Source: Granulibacter bethesdensis CGDNIH1
GTDB taxonomy: Bacteria; Pseudomonadota; Alphaproteobacteria; Acetobacterales; Acetobacteraceae
Direction: 5' to 3'
Assembly (NCBI RefSeq): GCF_000014285.2
Contig: NC_008343.2
Span: 956,501 to 1,020,500 of the forward strand
DNA length: 64,000 bases
The notes beneath the pieces are model-generated. The model worked only from the letters and a program-made list of their open reading frames with translations, searched no databases and was not told the DNA's origin. The number at the start of each line of letters is the position of its first letter. Position 1 is the stretch's first letter. Position numbers and translations under genes: made by a program. Shown piece after piece: positions 60,958 through 64,000 of this stretch.

Positions 60958-62322
60958 ATGCAAACCAGTTTTACGCCGGAGCAGCTGCGCGACCCTGATA
61001 TAGCGGCCTCCAACCAGGTGCTGCGTACCTGCGTGCATTGTGGCTTCTGCACCGCCACTTGTCCTACTTTCGTGCTGCTGGGGGACGAGCTGGATAGCCC
61101 GCGTGGCCGGATCTATCTGATCAAGGACATGCTGGAAAATGGCCGTGCAGCCACGCAGGAGGTGGTGAAACATCTCGACCGTTGCCTCTCCTGCCTTTCC
61201 TGCATGAGCACCTGTCCCTCCGGTGTGAACTATATGCATCTGATCGACCATGCGCGGAGCCATGTGGAGAAAACCTATCACCGGCCATGGCATGACCGGC
61301 TGCTGAGGGCGGTGCTGGCACGGGTTCTGCCCAGCGTCTCGCTGCTCCGGGGGGCTTTGGTCATGGCACGGATCACCCGCCCGTTGGCCGGCGTGATTCC
61401 GGCCCTTCTGCCGAAAGGCCATCTGCTGGGTCAGCGTCTGCGCGCTCTGCTGGACCTGGCCCCAAAGGCCCCTTCGTCCGGTCATGCCGTGAAACCGGGC
61501 CTGTACCGCGGACAGGCGGGAATGCAGACTGTGAAGCGGCGCGTTGGCCTGCTGACCGGTTGTGCACAGCAGGTGTTGTCTCCCTCCATCAATGAAGCGA
61601 CCATCCGTCTGCTGAACCGGCTGGGGGTGGAGGTGGTCGTGACCGCGGAGCAGGGGTGTTGCGGCGCGTTAACCCAGCATATGGGCCAGCATGACCGTGC
61701 CATGGCCGCGGCCCGGGCCAACATTCTCGCCTGGAGCCGGGAAATCGAGGGGGAAGGGCTGGATGCAGTCATCGTGAATACATCCGGTTGCGGCACGACC
61801 GTCAAGGATTACGGCTTCATGTTCCGGAATGAAGCTGAGGCGGCTCAGGCGGAGAAAGTGGCGTCTCTGGCGCTGGATATTTCCGAATATCTCTGCCGCA
61901 TCGGCTATACTCCGACTCCGTTGCCGGAAGATGAGGCACCCCTGACCGTAGCCTATCATGCCGCTTGCAGCCTTCAGCATGGCCAGCAGATTCGTGCCGA
62001 GCCTAAAAATCTCCTGGTTCAGGCCGGATTTCAGGTGGTGGAACCGGTAGAGCCTCATCTTTGCTGCGGATCGGCCGGGACATATAATATCATGCAACCG
62101 GACATCGCGACCCGGCTGAGGGACCGCAAGCGCGGCAATCTACGGGCGCTTCAGCCTGATCTGGTCGCAGCAGGCAATATTGGCTGCATCAAGCAGCTTG
62201 GTTGTGACTCCCTTCCAGCCTTGCATATGGTGGAACTGCTCGACTGGCGTGCCGGTGGGCCGGAGCCGGAGGTGGTCCGCATCGTGCAGGCCCGGCGTGC
62301 CGCATCCGCTATGGCAAGCTGA
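60958..62322 (+). CDS. glcF: Glycolate oxidase iron-sulfur subunit GlcF
   Basis: Iron-sulfur subunit of membrane-associated glycolate dehydrogenase. 454 residues with two 4Fe-4S motifs (CVHCGFCTATCP near residue 27 and CLSCLSCMSTCP near 78) and two CCG domains (GCCGALTQHMGQHD, HLCCGSAGTYNIM). The sequence GDELDSPRGRIYLIKDML is typical of GlcF. glcD and glcE are not adjacent, so the partner subunits are elsewhere or this is a related lactate-type complex. Preceded by a good ribosome site (GGAGAAAA). Confidence 0.9.
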   Translation: MQTSFTPEQLRDPDIAASNQVLRTCVHCGFCTATCPTFVLLGDELDSPRGRIYLIKDMLENGRAATQEVVKHLDRCLSCLSCMSTCPSGVNYMHLIDHARSHVEKTYHRPWHDRLLRAVLARVLPSVSLLRGALVMARITRPLAGVIPALLPKGHLLGQRLRALLDLAPKAPSSGHAVKPGLYRGQAGMQTVKRRVGLLTGCAQQVLSPSINEATIRLLNRLGVEVVVTAEQGCCGALTQHMGQHDRAMAAARANILAWSREIEGEGLDAVIVNTSGCGTTVKDYGFMFRNEAEAAQAEKVASLALDISEYLCRIGYTPTPLPEDEAPLTVAYHAACSLQHGQQIRAEPKNLLVQAGFQVVEPVEPHLCCGSAGTYNIMQPDIATRLRDRKRGNLRALQPDLVAAGNIGCIKQLGCDSLPALHMVELLDWRAGGPEPEVVRIVQARRAASAMAS

Positions 62323-62360
62323 TCGGCCCTGTTCCAATCAATAGAATCGCGCCGCCTTTA

Positions 62361-62398
62361 CCCTCTGTTTCTCCATGACTTCAGGTGGAGTTTGAGGG
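62361..62398 (+). terminator. Terminator-like hairpin after glcF
   Basis: Nested pairings CCCTC/GAGGG (62361-62365 with 62394-62398) and CTCCA/TGGAG (62371-62375 with 62386-62390). No T-tract follows. Confidence 0.4.
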
Positions 62399-62507
62399 AG
62401 AGATGTTTTCGCGCAACCGTGTCATTCAGGTGTCTATCCAACCCTGCGACAGGGCGGGAAGCCGGGCTGCAAATTGTTGAAACAACAGGGATAACGCACG
62501 ATCCATA

Positions 62508-62553
62508 ATACCCTATATGGTGTGTTACGGGGGATCCTCACCAATATATGTGG
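62508..62553. promoter_or_regulatory. Two NrdR-box-like sites before nrdA
   Basis: Site 1, ATACCCTATATGGTGT (62508-62523), matches the NrdR consensus (ACACWATATWTWGTGT type) at about 12 of 16 bases. Site 2, TCACCAATATATGTGG (62538-62553), keeps CAC-N8-GTG but its core is shifted. Their centres are 30 bp apart, i.e. about three helical turns, as in known NrdR operators. Confidence 0.5.
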
Positions 62554-62684
62554 GGTTTGGCCGGGAAAATGAGTTGACGGCAAGGGCGCAAACGTAGAGC
62601 ATCCAGACCTGTTCGGGCGCGGGCTTGAGACATGCCGCGCCATGATCCGTTACCCGCGATGAAATGAACTCAGGGAGTTGCCTC

Positions 62685-64000
62685 ATGGCACCATTCAGGC
62701 ATGCCACGACGATGCTGGCTATGGCAGCCGATGGCAGTCTTTCCGGCGGGCTTCTCCCGGTCGGCACGGAGGCTTCTGCCGCAGCCCTGATCGATGCCGG
62801 TGTTCAGATGAAAGACCGTGGCCAGATTATCAAGGATGACAGCCGTGACGCTCTGCTGACCGATTTCGGGAAAGCGACGCTGAACGACCGTTACCTGATG
62901 CCCGGCGAATCCTATCAGGATCTGTTCGCCCGCGTATCCAGCTATTACGGCGACAATGCGGAGCATGCGCAGCGTATCTACGATTATATGAGCCGCCTGT
63001 GGTTCATGCCTGCGACGCCCGTCCTGTCCAATGGCGGCACCAAGCGCGGCCTGCCGATCTCCTGCTTCCTCAACGAGGCCTCTGACAGTCTGGAAGGCAT
63101 TGTCGGCCTCTGGAACGAGAATGTCTGGCTGGCCTCCAAGGGCGGCGGGATCGGCTCCTACTGGGGCAATCTGCGCTCGATTGGTGAGAAAGTCGGTCAG
63201 AACGGCAAGACCTCCGGCGTGATCCCGTTCATCCGCGTGATGGACAGCCTGACCCTGGCTATCAGCCAGGGGTCTCTGCGCCGCGGTTCGGCGGCGGTGT
63301 ATCTGCCGGTCTGGCATCCGGAAATCGAGGAATTCGTGGAATTGCGCCGCCCTACCGGTGGCGATCCCAACCGCAAGGCGCTGAACCTGCATCACGGGGT
63401 GCTGCTATCCGACGCCTTTATGCGTGCGGTCGATCACGATGAGGAGTGGGCGCTGCTTTCCCCCAAGGATAAGAGCGTTATCCGCAAGATCTCGGCTCGG
63501 GCGCTCTGGATTCGTATCCTGACCGCACGCATGGAACAGGGTGAGCCGTATATCGTCTTCTCCGACCATGTGAACCGTGCCTTGCCGGAGCATCAGAAAC
63601 TGGCCGGTCTGGAGGTCAAGACCTCCAACCTGTGCAGTGAGATTACCCTGCCGACCGGAATCGATCAGCATGGCAAGCAGCGCACCGCGGTCTGCTGCCT
63701 TTCCAGCCTGAATCTGGAAACCTGGCATGCCTGGAAAGATCATCCGACCTTTATCGAGGACGTGATGCTTTTCCTGGACAATGTATTGCAGGACTTCATC
63801 GACCGTGCGCCGGATACGATGGAGCGGGCGCGATATTCCGCCATGCGTGAACGCTCGGTCGGGCTGGGCGTCATGGGATTCCATTCTTTTCTGCAGGCCG
63901 AGCGAGTGCCGTTCGAAAGCGTGGTCGCCAAAGTGTGGAACCTGCGCATGTTCAAGCATATCCGTGCGCAGGCGGATAAAGCCTCGCGCATGCTGGCTGC
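62685..64000 (+). CDS. nrdA: Ribonucleoside-diphosphate reductase, large subunit (3' end outside window)
   Basis: Reduces ribonucleotides to deoxyribonucleotides. The first 438 codons are present and the frame runs off the end. Motifs: MPATPVLSNGGTKRGLPISCFL with the first redox Cys, NENVWLASKGGGIGSYWGNLRS, and the active-site motif SNLCSEITLPTG with the catalytic Cys, Asn and Glu. There is no ATP-cone domain at the N-terminus. Closest to class I large subunits of alphaproteobacteria; class II cannot be excluded without the rest. ATG at 62685 follows AGGGAG. Confidence 0.93.
   Translation, partial: MAPFRHATTMLAMAADGSLSGGLLPVGTEASAAALIDAGVQMKDRGQIIKDDSRDALLTDFGKATLNDRYLMPGESYQDLFARVSSYYGDNAEHAQRIYDYMSRLWFMPATPVLSNGGTKRGLPISCFLNEASDSLEGIVGLWNENVWLASKGGGIGSYWGNLRSIGEKVGQNGKTSGVIPFIRVMDSLTLAISQGSLRRGSAAVYLPVWHPEIEEFVELRRPTGGDPNRKALNLHHGVLLSDAFMRAVDHDEEWALLSPKDKSVIRKISARALWIRILTARMEQGEPYIVFSDHVNRALPEHQKLAGLEVKTSNLCSEITLPTGIDQHGKQRTAVCCLSSLNLETWHAWKDHPTFIEDVMLFLDNVLQDFIDRAPDTMERARYSAMRERSVGLGVMGFHSFLQAERVPFESVVAKVWNLRMFKHIRAQADKASRMLA

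Larger units (their letters stand above)
62323..62684. other. Gap between glcF and nrdA
   Basis: About 362 bases holding the glcF terminator-like hairpin, a small TTGTT/AACAA inverted repeat at 62474-62485, the two NrdR-like sites and presumably the nrdA promoter. No gene seen. Confidence 0.5.

Noticed and set aside
1-64000. CRISPR arrays, insertion sequences, prophage or integrative elements
   Set aside because: No regularly spaced repeats, transposase, integrase or long terminal inverted repeats were seen; base composition looks even by eye.

Overview
The window is chromosomal DNA of an alphaproteobacterium, most likely an acetic acid bacterium (Acetobacteraceae; a Granulibacter/Gluconobacter-like genome). 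The pointers are a GC content of roughly 60% by eye, a transaldolase fused to glucose-6-phosphate isomerase inside a complete pentose-phosphate operon with gluconokinase nearby, the hisZ-purA and recG-sdhE-mfd neighbourhoods, and alphaproteobacterial forms of SerC, RpoH and Kdo synthase. The genus is an inference from gene content only. I saw no insertion sequence, phage gene, integrase, CRISPR array or rRNA. Genes are packed tightly and most are housekeeping.

Layout. 1-6.2 kb: 3' end of pyrG, kdsA, a creatininase-family hydrolase, an OmpA-like lipoprotein, a low-molecular-weight phosphatase, a secreted low-complexity protein and recG. 6.3-11.5 kb: sdhE, mfd, a MOSC protein and a flavin-binding PNPOx-like protein. 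11.5-18.1 kb: a Kef-type antiporter, serC, a secreted peroxiredoxin, two small orphan proteins, a lipid kinase coupled to ExoD. 18.4-23.6 kb: hisZ, purA, rpoH (minus), rluD (minus) and a small membrane protein, followed by tRNA-Glu(CUC). 23.8-34.8 kb: the pentose-phosphate block on the minus strand (tkt, tal-pgi, gnd, zwf, HAD phosphatase, pgl), with rpiA and gntK divergent from it. 34.9-37.8 kb: copper chaperone, nucleoside transporter and a DUF1348-TetR pair with a perfect operator. 37.8-42.5 kb: a sulfide/persulfide locus (ArsR-type regulator and 1-Cys peroxiredoxin, divergent from a persulfide-dioxygenase-like enzyme, a DUF442-sulfide:quinone reductase fusion and a TauE/SafE exporter). 42.5-51.1 kb: a HerA-like ATPase, an SGNH hydrolase, uppP, murI, an HbpS-like protein and cydDC. 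51.1-60.3 kb: a polar amino-acid ABC transporter with a fused binding protein and permease, a degenerate OmpA lipoprotein, recQ, several small exported proteins, an LCM-type methyltransferase and a YddA-type ABC exporter. 60.4-64 kb: a DUF3253 protein, glcF, and the start of a class I ribonucleotide reductase large subunit that runs off the end.

How the genes work together. The sugar block carries out both oxidative and non-oxidative pentose-phosphate steps: Zwf, Pgl and Gnd oxidise glucose-6-phosphate, RpiA, Tkt and Tal rearrange the pentoses, Pgi is fused to Tal, and GntK feeds in gluconate. This fits an organism that relies on this pathway rather than glycolysis. The sulfide locus should oxidise sulfide to persulfide, then to sulfite, and export it.

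Best leads. (1) The sulfide locus: its BigR-type regulator lacks both expected sensor cysteines, and its SQR lacks the second redox cysteine. (2) The rluD terminator hairpin exactly fills the spacer of a likely rpoH promoter, which precedes a structured leader of about 190 nt. (3) A perfect 18-bp palindrome precedes the DUF1348-TetR operon. (4) Two NrdR-box-like sites 30 bp apart lie before nrdA. (5) A possible small RNA lies in the tkt-rpiA gap. (6) A 51-codon leader ORF is stop/start-coupled to cydD. All motif and family calls were made by eye without database searches.
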